Assembly: GCA_042408445.1 (NCBI GenBank)
Contig: JBHORC010000011.1
Location: 1 to 64,000, forward strand
Source: CF-46 sp042408445
GTDB lineage: Bacteria; Chloroflexota; Limnocylindria; Limnocylindrales; CSP1-4
Reading direction: 5' to 3'
Length of the DNA stretch: 64,000 bases
The notes beneath the pieces were generated by a model that was not told where the DNA came from, made no database searches, and saw nothing but the letters and a program-made list of their open reading frames with translations. Position numbers and translations under genes: made by a program. Below are positions 7,705-15,088 of this stretch, piece after piece (position 1 is the stretch's first letter; each line of letters begins with the position of its first letter).

Positions 7705-8595
7705 CTACTCCGCGACGAGCGCCCGCGCCGGCTCGACGAGCTCGGGCTGCACCCCGCTCGCCGCGAATCGCCGGAGGAACTCGGGCCAGCGCGGATTCGC
7801 CGCTGATGCATCGGCAAGCATCGCCCTGCCCGCCTCGAGCTCGCCGGCGGCCGCCAGCCCGATCGCCTGCCAGACCATCACCTGGGCGTCACCCGGCGCG
7901 AGTCGCAGTGCGTCGTCTCCGGCTCGCCGCGCCGCCTCGGCGTCGCCGACCCGGTTCGCCTCTTCCGCCCGGTCCAGCGCCTCGAACCCGAGCTGGAGGC
8001 GGACCAGTCGCTCGAGCTCATCGAGCGGCGCCGGGTGGTCATCGACCCGGACGTCGAACTGACGCGTCCAACCTGGCTCTGCCGGCGTTCCGGACACGAT
8101 GAGAACCGCGGATTGTCGGCCCCGGATGTCGCCGCCTTCGCGCTCCGCCGCCCGGAGTGCTGCGAGGAGGCGATCGACGAACGAGACCGCCGGCGTCCGC
8201 CACGCCGCGAGCATCGCCGGCCAGACCGTCGCCCGCTCCATCATGTTCGCCTGGATCGAGACGCCATCGGCGGTCACGTGCCCGGCTGCCGCCACGCAGC
8301 GCTCACCGGTGTGGCTCGCCGCGCGTCCCGCGTTGTCGACCACGCCGACCTGGCGGACCTCGCGGCCGGGATCGGCGGCCAGCAGGCGGGCGAGGGCGTC
8401 GGCCGGTTCGGCGCCGCTTCGAAGCAGCCCGAGACCGTTTGGCCCGTGGGCGACCTCCGTGAACGACTGCGTGACGACCGCGCCGACGCCGGATTCGAGC
8501 CACGGGCAGCCGGCGCCCACGAACGGCCAGCACGTCTGGATCGCGATACCGAAGCGTCCCGAGTCGGGATCGCGGGCAACGATCGAATAGGTCAT
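7705..8595 (-). CDS. DUF1028 family protein (Ntn-hydrolase-like)
   Basis: 296 residues. The N terminus MTYSIVARDPDSGRFGIAIQ and then VGAVVTQSFTEVAHGPNGLGLL and QANMMERATVWPAM are the hallmark blocks of DUF1028. This family is thought to share the Ntn-hydrolase fold, with the mature N-terminal region near the Ser/Thr after the start. The C-terminal third (about 215-296) has helical repeats resembling TPR (DALRLAPGDAQVMVWQAIGLAAAGE). The start is ATG at 8595, preceded by GGAGG 5 nt upstream; the longer frame to 8706 is not supported. Substrate unknown. It is divergent from the small Cys-rich gene. Confidence 0.85.
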   Translation of the reverse strand: MTYSIVARDPDSGRFGIAIQTCWPFVGAGCPWLESGVGAVVTQSFTEVAHGPNGLGLLRSGAEPADALARLLAADPGREVRQVGVVDNAGRAASHTGERCVAAAGHVTADGVSIQANMMERATVWPAMLAAWRTPAVSFVDRLLAALRAAEREGGDIRGRQSAVLIVSGTPAEPGWTRQFDVRVDDHPAPLDELERLVRLQLGFEALDRAEEANRVGDAEAARRAGDDALRLAPGDAQVMVWQAIGLAAAGELEAGRAMLADASAANPRWPEFLRRFAASGVQPELVEPARALVAE

Positions 8596-8789
8596 CTCGC
8601 CTCCGTGTCGCGCGCGTGCAAGGGCCGCACCGGAGCGTCGAACCGCGGTGCGATGTCCTGCCCGCTGTACGTCATCGGTCGTAACGCGACCATGGCGCAC
8701 GCCCATGCCGCTGTAACCCGACCGCTCCTAGTGTGAACTCAACACGACCGGCCAAGCGGTCGCAACGCTCGGAGATCGGAGTCGCGCTC

Positions 8790-9002
8790 ATGGACAGCCC
8801 GCAGGTCATGCATCAGGCAGGCGACCGAGGCCGTCGTGGGTGTCTCGTCGCGGGGTGTCCCTGCAAGGACGCTCGGATCGTCTCGCCGCGGCGGGCCGCC
8901 TTCTTCGCAGCGTGGGCTCGCGACCATGGCGAGACGGCCAACCGCGCGGTGCCGCCGGAGGCGGACTGGCGGATCCCGACCTTCTTCTCCTCGGCCGCCT
9001 GA
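8790..9002 (+). CDS. Small Cys-rich protein of unknown function
   Basis: 70 codons from ATG 8790, with GGAG about 10 nt upstream. The central segment RGCLVAGCPCKDARIVSPRR contains three cysteines (CxxxxCxC) and the remainder is FFAAWARDHGETANR...DWRIPT. The conserved-looking C..GCPC...RRAAFFA arrangement resembles short proteins of high-GC bacteria that I cannot name. It could bind a metal. Repeat array 2 follows 51 bp after its stop, and the DUF1028 gene is divergent from it. Confidence 0.55.
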   Translation: MDSPQVMHQAGDRGRRGCLVAGCPCKDARIVSPRRAAFFAAWARDHGETANRAVPPEADWRIPTFFSSAA

Positions 9003-9053
9003 CTGATCTCAGACGACTGACAGACATTCCTCGGACGATCGCCAAGCGTCCGA

Positions 9054-9097
9054 ACAACTGAAGAACAATCGAAGAACAACTGAAGAACAATCGAAGA
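9054..9097. repeat. Four tandem 11-bp repeats, same consensus (array 2)
   Basis: Units alternate ACAACTGAAGA, ACAATCGAAGA, ACAACTGAAGA, ACAATCGAAGA with no spacer. Same consensus and same downstream hairpin layout as array 1, 1.5 kb away, but one more unit. No other copy was noticed by eye elsewhere in the window. Confidence 0.85.
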
Positions 9098-9109
9098 CGC
9101 CACTCCAGG

Positions 9110-9139
9110 AACGGCCGATCCACCAGCGGGTCGGCCGTT
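9110..9139. terminator. Hairpin adjoining repeat array 2
   Basis: AACGGCCGA (9110-9118) pairs with TCGGCCGTT (9131-9139), 9 bp with a 12-nt loop, starting 12 nt after array 2. On the plus strand it lies downstream of the small Cys-rich gene and could be its terminator (TTTCG follows). On the minus strand no clear gene precedes it. Confidence 0.45.
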
Positions 9140-9512
9140 TCGATTCGGAGCACGGGGTGGGGTACGCCGGCGCTGTCCGGCCGTGCCCGCCCCGCGACCC
9201 GCGCCGCCTGGGTCGCGTGGCGATCCACCCCTCGGATCTCCCGCCCGACGGGCGACGTTCGGGTCTCGCGCGGATCCAGAACCGGTTCCATTCCGACGTT
9301 CGGCGTTGTTGCGAACCCATTCGTCGCTTGCCGGCCCAAATTCGAGGCGAGCTGGCCGACAGTTGGAACGCCGCAGGAACCAGTGCGGACAGGCGGAGAG
9401 CCAGCCATCGTCATCCGTCGCAGGGGCGAGTCGCCGTTCGGCGATTGGGCGGAGCAGAGGTGCCGACCTAGGTTGGTCGAAACGACCAGCACCTGCTCGG
9501 AGACGACCAGAC
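9140..9512. other. Non-coding stretch upstream of the small membrane protein, with operator-like palindrome
   Basis: I see no convincing gene here; the open frames have no coding bias. The notable element is the palindrome TGGTCG-AAA-CGACCA at 9474-9488, 25 bp before ATG 9513, with a further ACGACCAG half-site at 9503-9510. It could be an operator for the downstream gene. Confidence 0.4.
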
Positions 9513-9956
9513 ATGTATCGCGGATCCCGCCTCGGCGCCTCGTTCCTTCTCGTCCTGACCGGCCTCGCGTCCTCGGCGATCGCGCTCTTCGTCCTGCCGC
9601 CCGCCGTGGCCGGGCGGCCCGCCCAGTGGCTCGTCCCCGTCGCGATCCTCGCCGCGATCCTGCATTTCGCGGCCCTCGTCGGCCTCGCCCGCGGCCGCGA
9701 CTGGGGCCGCAACCTCGCGGTGTTCGTGGCGGAGTTCGGTGGCGGCGTGGCCGTCCTCGGCGTCGTCGCGCTTGCGGTCGGCGCGACGCCGTTCGGCCCC
9801 GACACGGCAACTGGTCTCGGGCTGCTCGTCTGGGCTGCCGGCGTGTATGCGGTGCTCGGCGTCACGGCCGGCCGCGTCCCGGTCGTCGCGCGCCTCACCC
9901 CGATCGAGCGCCGCCGCGTGATCCTCGGGCCGAGCTTCGGGGGCGTCGCCCGCTGA
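9513..9956 (+). CDS. Small multi-pass membrane protein, unknown family
   Basis: 147 residues with four predicted transmembrane helices: about 8-27 (GASFLLVLTGLASSAIALFV), 37-56 (WLVPVAILAAILHFAALVGLA), 68-88 and 97-115. The loop ARGRDWGRNLAVF between helices 2 and 3 resembles small DUF-type bacterial membrane proteins, but I do not recognise the family. The C-terminal tail (LTPIERRRVILGPSF) is basic and likely cytoplasmic. ATG at 9513 is the only good start; no clear ribosome site was seen. It stands alone, between the repeat array 2 region and a hairpin. Confidence 0.65.
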   Translation: MYRGSRLGASFLLVLTGLASSAIALFVLPPAVAGRPAQWLVPVAILAAILHFAALVGLARGRDWGRNLAVFVAEFGGGVAVLGVVALAVGATPFGPDTATGLGLLVWAAGVYAVLGVTAGRVPVVARLTPIERRRVILGPSFGGVAR

Positions 9957-9961
9957 GGCTC

Positions 9962-9992
9962 GGGCGACGGAGCTGCGGGAGGGGAGTCGCCC
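9962..9992 (+). terminator. Hairpin after the small membrane protein
   Basis: GGGCGAC pairs with GTCGCCC across a 17-nt loop, immediately after the TGA at 9954-9956. There is no U-tract. Confidence 0.35.
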
Positions 9993-10348
9993 CGGCGGCA
10001 AAGGCCGTCGAGGCCCCGCGGCGCCGCCCCGCGTTTCCGACGGCGCCCGGCCGCCGACCAGGCACCTGTCGCCGAGACCACGCGACTTCCGCAGACAGTC
10101 GCCCGGGGACTGCTGGAGCGAGTCCGGAGGCCCAAACCCCGTTTCGATGACCCTCCGAGCCGTCGATGGGCACTCACCATGCGGGATCCGAGCGTGAACG
10201 GAAGCGTTCCGGGCCACGAACCTCTCGGAACAGCGTGAGTTGCTGTGCCAACGGTCCGCCGGTGACTGTCTCAGCGACTGGCGGCAGCGACTGGGCTCCC
10301 GCCGCCCCGATCCTCGTCCCGTCGCCACCTCGACCTACACTCGGTGGC
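9993..10348. other. Non-coding stretch before the globin gene
   Basis: No gene recognised. It contains a separated inverted repeat, AGACAGTCGCC at 10093-10103 against GGTGACTGTCT at 10261-10271 (one mismatch), and a direct repeat AGCGACTGG twice, 13 bp apart, starting near 10272. Confidence 0.35.
10336..10341 (+). promoter_or_regulatory. -10 box TACACT, leaderless-type, for the globin gene
   Basis: TACACT, 7 nt, then GTG at 10349. This supports the 10349 start over upstream in-frame codons. Confidence 0.55.
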
Positions 10349-10729
10349 GTGACCGACGAACCGAGCCTGTTCGATTCCGCGGGCGGCATGCCCTTCTTCG
10401 AGCGTCTCGTTGGGCGCTTCTACGACGGGGTCGAGGAGGACGAGATCCTTCGGCCGCTCTATCCGGAAGCCGATCTCGCTGGCGCCCGCCACAGGCTGAC
10501 GCTGTTCCTCGCGCAGTACTGGGGCGGCCCGCGCGCCTATGACGAGGAGCGCGGCCACCCGCGCCTCCGGATGCGCCACGCTCCGTTCCCGATCGGAGGA
10601 GCGCAACGAGACGCGTGGCTTGCCCGGATGCGCTCCGCGATCGACGAGACCGCGCCGACGCCGCACGTCGCCGAGCGCCTCCTCGCCTACGTGAACATGG
10701 CTGCCGAGGCGATGCGAAACCGCGACTGA
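10349..10729 (+). CDS. Group II truncated hemoglobin
   Basis: 126 residues. Seen: MPFFERLVGRFYDGVEEDEIL (helix A/B with the Phe and Tyr of the distal pocket), LYPEADLAGARHRLTLFLAQYWGGP (the GlbO-type Trp region), and RMRHAPFPIGGAQRDAWLARM, in which the His of RMRHAPF is the proximal haem ligand. The spacing fits group II truncated globins, which bind O2/NO and are linked to oxidative and nitrosative stress. It is monocistronic with its own promoter; guaA begins 86 bp later under a separate promoter. Confidence 0.92.
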   Translation: MTDEPSLFDSAGGMPFFERLVGRFYDGVEEDEILRPLYPEADLAGARHRLTLFLAQYWGGPRAYDEERGHPRLRMRHAPFPIGGAQRDAWLARMRSAIDETAPTPHVAERLLAYVNMAAEAMRNRD

Positions 10730-10764
10730 ACAACGGTGCCGACCGCGACGCTGGGCTCAGCGGC

Positions 10765-10811
10765 TAGACTGACGACGGGCGGAGGGGCCCAGGACGCGCA
10801 GCCGCGGAGGG
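10765..10811 (+). promoter_or_regulatory. Promoter -10 TAGACT (10765-10770) and ribosome site GGAGGG (10806-10811) for guaA
   Basis: TAGACT lies 45 nt upstream of a TTG at 10816 that has GGAGGG 4 nt before it. The ribosome site and good coding bias immediately downstream decide in favour of this TTG start, far upstream of where GuaA proteins normally begin. Confidence 0.5.
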
Positions 10812-10815
10812 CGGA

Positions 10816-12708
10816 TTGGCCGAGGCGGATCAGGAGCCATCGACGAGGTCCGTGGTCGCGCACGCCGACCCAGCCACGCACCCCCAAGCCGAACATGGGT
10901 CGCGCGCGAGTTCCCGCGGCGCGACCGCGGCGCCGGACGGGGCCGAGACCGGCCCGATCCACGACGCAAACGGCACGAATGGCCGCCCACCGGCGACCGA
11001 CCGCGGCAAGACCGTCCACGGCGAGCCCGCGAACGCCGGCCACCGGGTCCTCGCTCCCGACGACGCGGAGGTCGAGGCCTATCTCGAGACCGCGCTCAAG
11101 GCGCCTCCGCCCGACCGGTCCGCGATCGACCACCCGGACGGCCCCGAACCGGATTCGGTCGTCGTCCTCGACTTCGGAAGCCAGTTCGCGCAGCTCATCG
11201 CCCGGCGGATCCGCGAGCTGAACGTCTACTCCGAGCTGATCCCGCACGACACGCCGTGGGCCGAGATCGAGCGCCGAAAGCCGAAGGCGATCATCCTCTC
11301 GGGCGGTCCGAACTCGGTCTACGACACCGACGCGCCGAAGCCCGATTCGGGTGTCTGGTCCGGTCGCATCCCGGTGCTCGGCATCTGCTACGGCGCGCAG
11401 CTGATGGCCCACGAGCTCGGTGGCGACGTGCTCCCGACGACCAAACGGGAGTACGGACCGGCGACGGTCACGATCACCGACGCGGATGGCCTGTTCACGG
11501 GCCTGGATCGCGATCAGCCGGTCTGGATGAGCCACGGCGACTCGATCACCCGGCTGCCCGACGGCTTCCGCCCGACGGCCCAGACCGGCTCGTCGCCGTT
11601 CGCCGGGCTCGCCGCGCCGGAGCGGAACCTCTACGGGATCCAGTTCCATCCCGAGGTCGTCCACACGCCGGCGGGCAAGGACGTGCTGCGCAACTTCGTC
11701 CTCGGGATCGCCGGCGCCGCACCGACCTGGACGCCGGCCAACTTCATCGAGCAGACGGTCGCCGAGATCCGCGAGCGGGTCGACGCCCACGCCGCCGCGA
11801 CCGGCTCCGACGGCCTCGTGATCTGCGCCCTGTCCGGCGGCGTCGACTCGGCGGTCGCGGCCGCGCTTGTCCATCGCGCGGTCGGCGACCGCCTGACCTG
11901 CATCTACGTCGACCACGGGCTCATGCGGAAGAAGGAGTCCGACCTCCTCCGCCAGACCTTCGCCGACCACCTCGGGATGCGCCTCGTCATGGTCGATGCC
12001 CGGACGCGGTTCCTCGATCGGCTGGCCGGCGTCGAGGACCCCGAGCAGAAGCGGAAGATCATCGGCGACGAGTTCATCCGCGTCTTCGAGGAGGAGTCGC
12101 AGAAGCTCGGCCGGATCGACTTCCTGACCCAGGGAACGCTGTATCCCGACGTGATCGAGAGCGCGACCTCCGAGACGAAGACCGCGCAGAAGATCAAGAC
12201 CCACCACAACGTCGGCGGGCTGCCGGCCGACCTCCGGTTCCAGCTCATCGAGCCGCTCCGGTACCTCTTCAAGGACGAGGTCCGGGCGGTCGGCCTGGAG
12301 CTCGGGCTGCCCGAGGCGATCGTCCTCCGCCAGCCGTTTCCGGGCCCCGGCCTGGCGATCCGGATCATCGGCGAGGTCACGTCCGAGCGGCTCGACACGC
12401 TGCGCGAGGCCGACTGGGTCGTCATCGACGAGATCAAGGCGGCCGGCCTGTACCGGACCCTCTGGCAGAGCTTCGCGATCCTGACGCCGGTCCGGTCGGT
12501 CGGTGTCATGGGTGACGGCCGAACCTACGCGAACGTCGTCGCGATCCGGGCGGTGACGTCCGAGGACGGGATGACCGCCGACTGGGCAAAGCTGCCGTAC
12601 GACGTGCTCGGCCGGATCTCGAGCCGGATCGTCAATGAGGTGCCGGGCGTCAACCGCGTCGTCTACGACATCTCGTCGAAGCCGCCGGCGACGATCGAGT
12701 GGGAGTGA
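10816..12708 (+). CDS. guaA: GMP synthase (glutamine-hydrolysing) with long N-terminal extension
   Basis: Converts XMP to GMP using glutamine and ATP. Domains: class I amidotransferase (about 115-300: VVLDFGSQFAQLIARRIREL, nucleophile Cys191 in GICYGAQ, His/Glu in GIQFHPE); ATP-pyrophosphatase (about 315-520: SGGVDS near 339-344); C-terminal dimerisation domain ending in PPATIEWE, the family signature. The core is full length. The first ~113 residues are an extra Ala/Pro/Gly/His-rich segment with no known domain; its codons are G/C-ending like the rest, so it is probably translated. Together with guaB3 it supplies GMP. Confidence 0.95.
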   Translation: MAEADQEPSTRSVVAHADPATHPQAEHGSRASSRGATAAPDGAETGPIHDANGTNGRPPATDRGKTVHGEPANAGHRVLAPDDAEVEAYLETALKAPPPDRSAIDHPDGPEPDSVVVLDFGSQFAQLIARRIRELNVYSELIPHDTPWAEIERRKPKAIILSGGPNSVYDTDAPKPDSGVWSGRIPVLGICYGAQLMAHELGGDVLPTTKREYGPATVTITDADGLFTGLDRDQPVWMSHGDSITRLPDGFRPTAQTGSSPFAGLAAPERNLYGIQFHPEVVHTPAGKDVLRNFVLGIAGAAPTWTPANFIEQTVAEIRERVDAHAAATGSDGLVICALSGGVDSAVAAALVHRAVGDRLTCIYVDHGLMRKKESDLLRQTFADHLGMRLVMVDARTRFLDRLAGVEDPEQKRKIIGDEFIRVFEEESQKLGRIDFLTQGTLYPDVIESATSETKTAQKIKTHHNVGGLPADLRFQLIEPLRYLFKDEVRAVGLELGLPEAIVLRQPFPGPGLAIRIIGEVTSERLDTLREADWVVIDEIKAAGLYRTLWQSFAILTPVRSVGVMGDGRTYANVVAIRAVTSEDGMTADWAKLPYDVLGRISSRIVNEVPGVNRVVYDISSKPPATIEWE

Positions 12709-12805
12709 GCGGGCTCGCGACCCCGCGCGTTCCGAGCGCGAGGGACGCATCGGACCCTCCCCGGGCATAGGCCGATCGGGGGGTTCGCAGCCCGATTCGA
12801 CCCGC

Positions 12806-12811
12806 TAGAGT
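12806..12811 (+). promoter_or_regulatory. -10 box TAGAGT, leaderless-type
   Basis: TAGAGT, six bases, then ATG at 12818. Confidence 0.5.
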
Positions 12812-12817
12812 GGCGCC

Positions 12818-13336
12818 ATGCTCGATGACGCAACCGGGGCGGCCGCGCCCGAGGCACGCTGCATGTGGTGCTCCGCCGTCCTGCCCGATGCCCACGCGGA
12901 GACGTGTCCGTCCTGCGGCGCGACGCTCGTCGGCGAAGCCGATGCCGCGCTGCCCGGCCTGACGGCCATCGACGCGGACGCGATCCTGCGGAACACGCGG
13001 GCCGCGGCGAAGCCCAAGCGCTCGGGGCGCCTGCTCGGCTGGATCAGCGGCGAGTACGACGGCGACGACAGCGGCGCCACGGCCCCGCCCGGCTCCCTCG
13101 CTCCGCCGCCGGAGGCCGTCCGCCGCGAGATGCTGCGGCTCGAGCTCCAGGCACAGGTCGCCAACGCCCAGGCCGAGGTCGAGGCGCTTGCGGCCGATGC
13201 GGCCATCGAGGCCGCCGCCTCCGGCCGACCGCCGGTTCACGTTGCGCCGGAGATCGTCGACGTCCCGACCGACGCCGGCACCCCCGCCGCCGCGACCGGT
13301 GGCGACGACGCGACGCCGGGGTCGACCTCCGTCTGA
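12818..13336 (+). CDS. Zinc-ribbon protein, unknown function
   Basis: 172 residues. The N terminus has a zinc ribbon: CMWC at about residues 15-18 and CPSC at about 31-34. Then comes a linker with AKPKRSGRLLGWISGEY, a helical segment (REMLRLELQAQVANAQAEVEALAADAA) likely to form a coiled coil, and an Ala/Thr/Gly-rich tail. No membrane helix or signal is seen, so it is probably cytosolic. I do not recognise the family. It is the first of four genes in this area whose proteins carry N-terminal or internal zinc ribbons or large membrane domains, each under its own promoter. Confidence 0.7.
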   Translation: MLDDATGAAAPEARCMWCSAVLPDAHAETCPSCGATLVGEADAALPGLTAIDADAILRNTRAAAKPKRSGRLLGWISGEYDGDDSGATAPPGSLAPPPEAVRREMLRLELQAQVANAQAEVEALAADAAIEAAASGRPPVHVAPEIVDVPTDAGTPAAATGGDDATPGSTSV

Positions 13337-13412
13337 CACGCGGCGTTGATCGCGGGCTTTCCGCTCCGGAAGCCAATCGACTCCGTCGCCGTTCGCTGAT
13401 CCTCGGGCCGTC

Positions 13413-13418
13413 TACCCT
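13413..13418 (+). promoter_or_regulatory. -10 box TACCCT, leaderless-type
   Basis: TACCCT, six bases (GTCCGG), then GTG at 13425. Confidence 0.5.
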
Positions 13419-13424
13419 GTCCGG

Positions 13425-13883
13425 GTGCTCGATCGACTGCCCCCTCCCGGCCCCTCGTTCCTCCGCGAGCACGCGGTCGAATCGAACGGTCGAACCTTCC
13501 GGGCCGGAATGTCCCGCCCGACGACCACCGATGACGGCTGGTGGCTGGCGGTGATGTGGGTCGCGGACGACGAGGCCGTCGTTCCCTTCGTCGATCTCGC
13601 GCCGGCCGCCGGACCGCGACCCGAGCCGCCACTGGCGATCCTCGGCCCGTCGTTGTCAGGGGCGCTGAGCGGGATGATCCTCGAGGACGCGGGACGACTC
13701 TCGATCCGGCTCGCGACGATCGTCCCTGCTCCGGACCCGACGCGACCGTGGCGCGTGCCCGCGGCGATCCGTGTTGCGTTCCGCTGGGAGCCGATGCGCG
13801 CGGCCGCGATGCGCCCGAACGAGCTCGCGGAGACGGTCCTCGCCGCCTTCCGACGGTCCGTCGAGGGTCTCGGCCGAACCTAG
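13425..13883 (+). CDS. Hypothetical soluble protein
   Basis: 152 residues, no signal peptide or membrane helix, and no motif I recognise. It contains short hydrophobic strands alternating with Pro (WWLAVMWVADDEAVVPFVDL, LSIRLATIVPAPDP) and a helical C terminus (MRPNELAETVLAAFRRSVEGL), suggesting a small alpha/beta fold. The start at GTG 13425 is set by the promoter spacing. It lies 88 bp after the zinc-ribbon gene and just before a separate promoter for the following membrane protein. Confidence 0.6.
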   Translation: MLDRLPPPGPSFLREHAVESNGRTFRAGMSRPTTTDDGWWLAVMWVADDEAVVPFVDLAPAAGPRPEPPLAILGPSLSGALSGMILEDAGRLSIRLATIVPAPDPTRPWRVPAAIRVAFRWEPMRAAAMRPNELAETVLAAFRRSVEGLGRT

Positions 13884-13885
13884 GC

Positions 13886-13891
13886 TAGACT
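13886..13891 (+). promoter_or_regulatory. Possible -10 box TAGACT for the multi-pass membrane protein
   Basis: TAGACT sits immediately after the stop of the previous gene and 11 nt before GTG 13903. A purine-rich AGCAGAG lies between them, so a very short leader is possible. Confidence 0.4.
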
Positions 13892-13902
13892 CCGCAGCAG
13901 AG

Positions 13903-15042
13903 GTGGACGTCTCCCTGGATCCCGTCACTCCAGCCGTCCCGCAACGATCCTCGATGTCGACGCGCGCCGCGACGCTCGCCGCGCTCCTCACGGTGGTCGG
14001 CCGGCCCGCATGGTGGCTGCTCGCGCTCGCCGGTTTCCTGGCGCGCGGCGGGATCATCCTGTTCCTCCTCGCGATCGTGACCCTGCCGTCACCACTCGCC
14101 CTCTCGAACGTCGTCGCCCCGCTCCTGCTGCCGTTCGTGTTCGGCGGCGTGACGCCGGTCGTCGTCCTGCTCGTGGTGAGCGTCGTGCTCAGCGTCGTGG
14201 CCTGGATCGTCGTCGGCGGCTGGATCGGGGCGGCAACCGAGGTGGTGCTGATCCGTGATGCGCGCCGTGCGGCCGTCGAGGAGGGTCTGGAGGTCCGCCG
14301 CGAGCGGCCGACGAGCCGCTGGGTGGTCGCCCGCGTCACCATGGCCCATCTGCTGGCCCACGTGCCGCTCGTGATCGCGACCGCGTCTGGATCGATCGCG
14401 ATCGTGAATGTCGCCTATGTCGAGCTCGTCAACCCGTTCGAGGTCGTGACGCCGCTCCCACTTCGGATCATCGGCGGCGCGATCGGCCCGATCGTGGTGA
14501 TCGTCGTCGCGTGGCTGTTCGGCGAGATCATCGGCGGACTCGCGGCGCGCCGGATCGTGCTCGACGGCGCGTCGGTGATCCGGTCGATCGGCGGCGCGTA
14601 CGTCGACCTGGTCCTGCGGCCGATGTCGTCGATCCTGCCGGCCACCCTGACCTCGCTCGTGTTCCTTGCCGAGCTGCTCGGCATGCTCGCGGCGGTGATG
14701 CTCGCCTGGACCGCGGCGCGCGGCCGGATCATGGCGCTGCCGATCGACCCCGTCCCGGCCGCCCTCGCGATCGGTTCGTTCGCCGCGGCGTGGGCGGTGG
14801 CGCTCGCCGTCGCCGGCCTGATCGACGGCTGGCGAAGCGTCGCGATGACCTTCGAAGCCGAACGCTCCGCGATCGCCCGTGATCGCTCGGTCGCCGACGA
14901 TCCGGGCAGCATCGGCGGCCCGGTGACGCTCACACCGGTCGCCGTCGCGGTCGCCGGCGGCGATGCGGCCGGGACATTCGGGGCATCCCCGAACGGCCGA
15001 CCGGGGGATTGGTCTTCGGGCAGTGGGAGTGGCAGCCTGTAG
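13903..15042 (+). CDS. Multi-pass membrane protein, unknown function
   Basis: 379 residues from GTG 13903 (ATG at 13954 is an alternative). At least six hydrophobic segments: about 30-55 (PAWWLLALAGFLARGGIILFLL), 65-110, 150-175, 190-210, 255-275 and 285-305. The amphipathic loop VLIRDARRAAVEEGLEVRRE lies after the second membrane block. The C-terminal about 60 residues are Gly/Ser-rich and soluble. It resembles the general layout of DUF-type integral membrane proteins near zinc-ribbon genes in actinobacteria-like genomes, but no named family is recognised. The next gene starts 46 bp later. Confidence 0.7.
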   Translation: MDVSLDPVTPAVPQRSSMSTRAATLAALLTVVGRPAWWLLALAGFLARGGIILFLLAIVTLPSPLALSNVVAPLLLPFVFGGVTPVVVLLVVSVVLSVVAWIVVGGWIGAATEVVLIRDARRAAVEEGLEVRRERPTSRWVVARVTMAHLLAHVPLVIATASGSIAIVNVAYVELVNPFEVVTPLPLRIIGGAIGPIVVIVVAWLFGEIIGGLAARRIVLDGASVIRSIGGAYVDLVLRPMSSILPATLTSLVFLAELLGMLAAVMLAWTAARGRIMALPIDPVPAALAIGSFAAAWAVALAVAGLIDGWRSVAMTFEAERSAIARDRSVADDPGSIGGPVTLTPVAVAVAGGDAAGTFGASPNGRPGDWSSGSGSGSL

Positions 15043-15088
15043 GACCCGGCGCGGATCCACGACCGGGTCGCCACATCGAGGTCCTGCA

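Noticed and set aside
10687..12768. A 693-codon open frame on the minus strand opposite guaA
   Set aside because: It mirrors a conserved gene; the translation is Arg/Asp/Leu-rich without domains. It is a high-GC antisense artefact.
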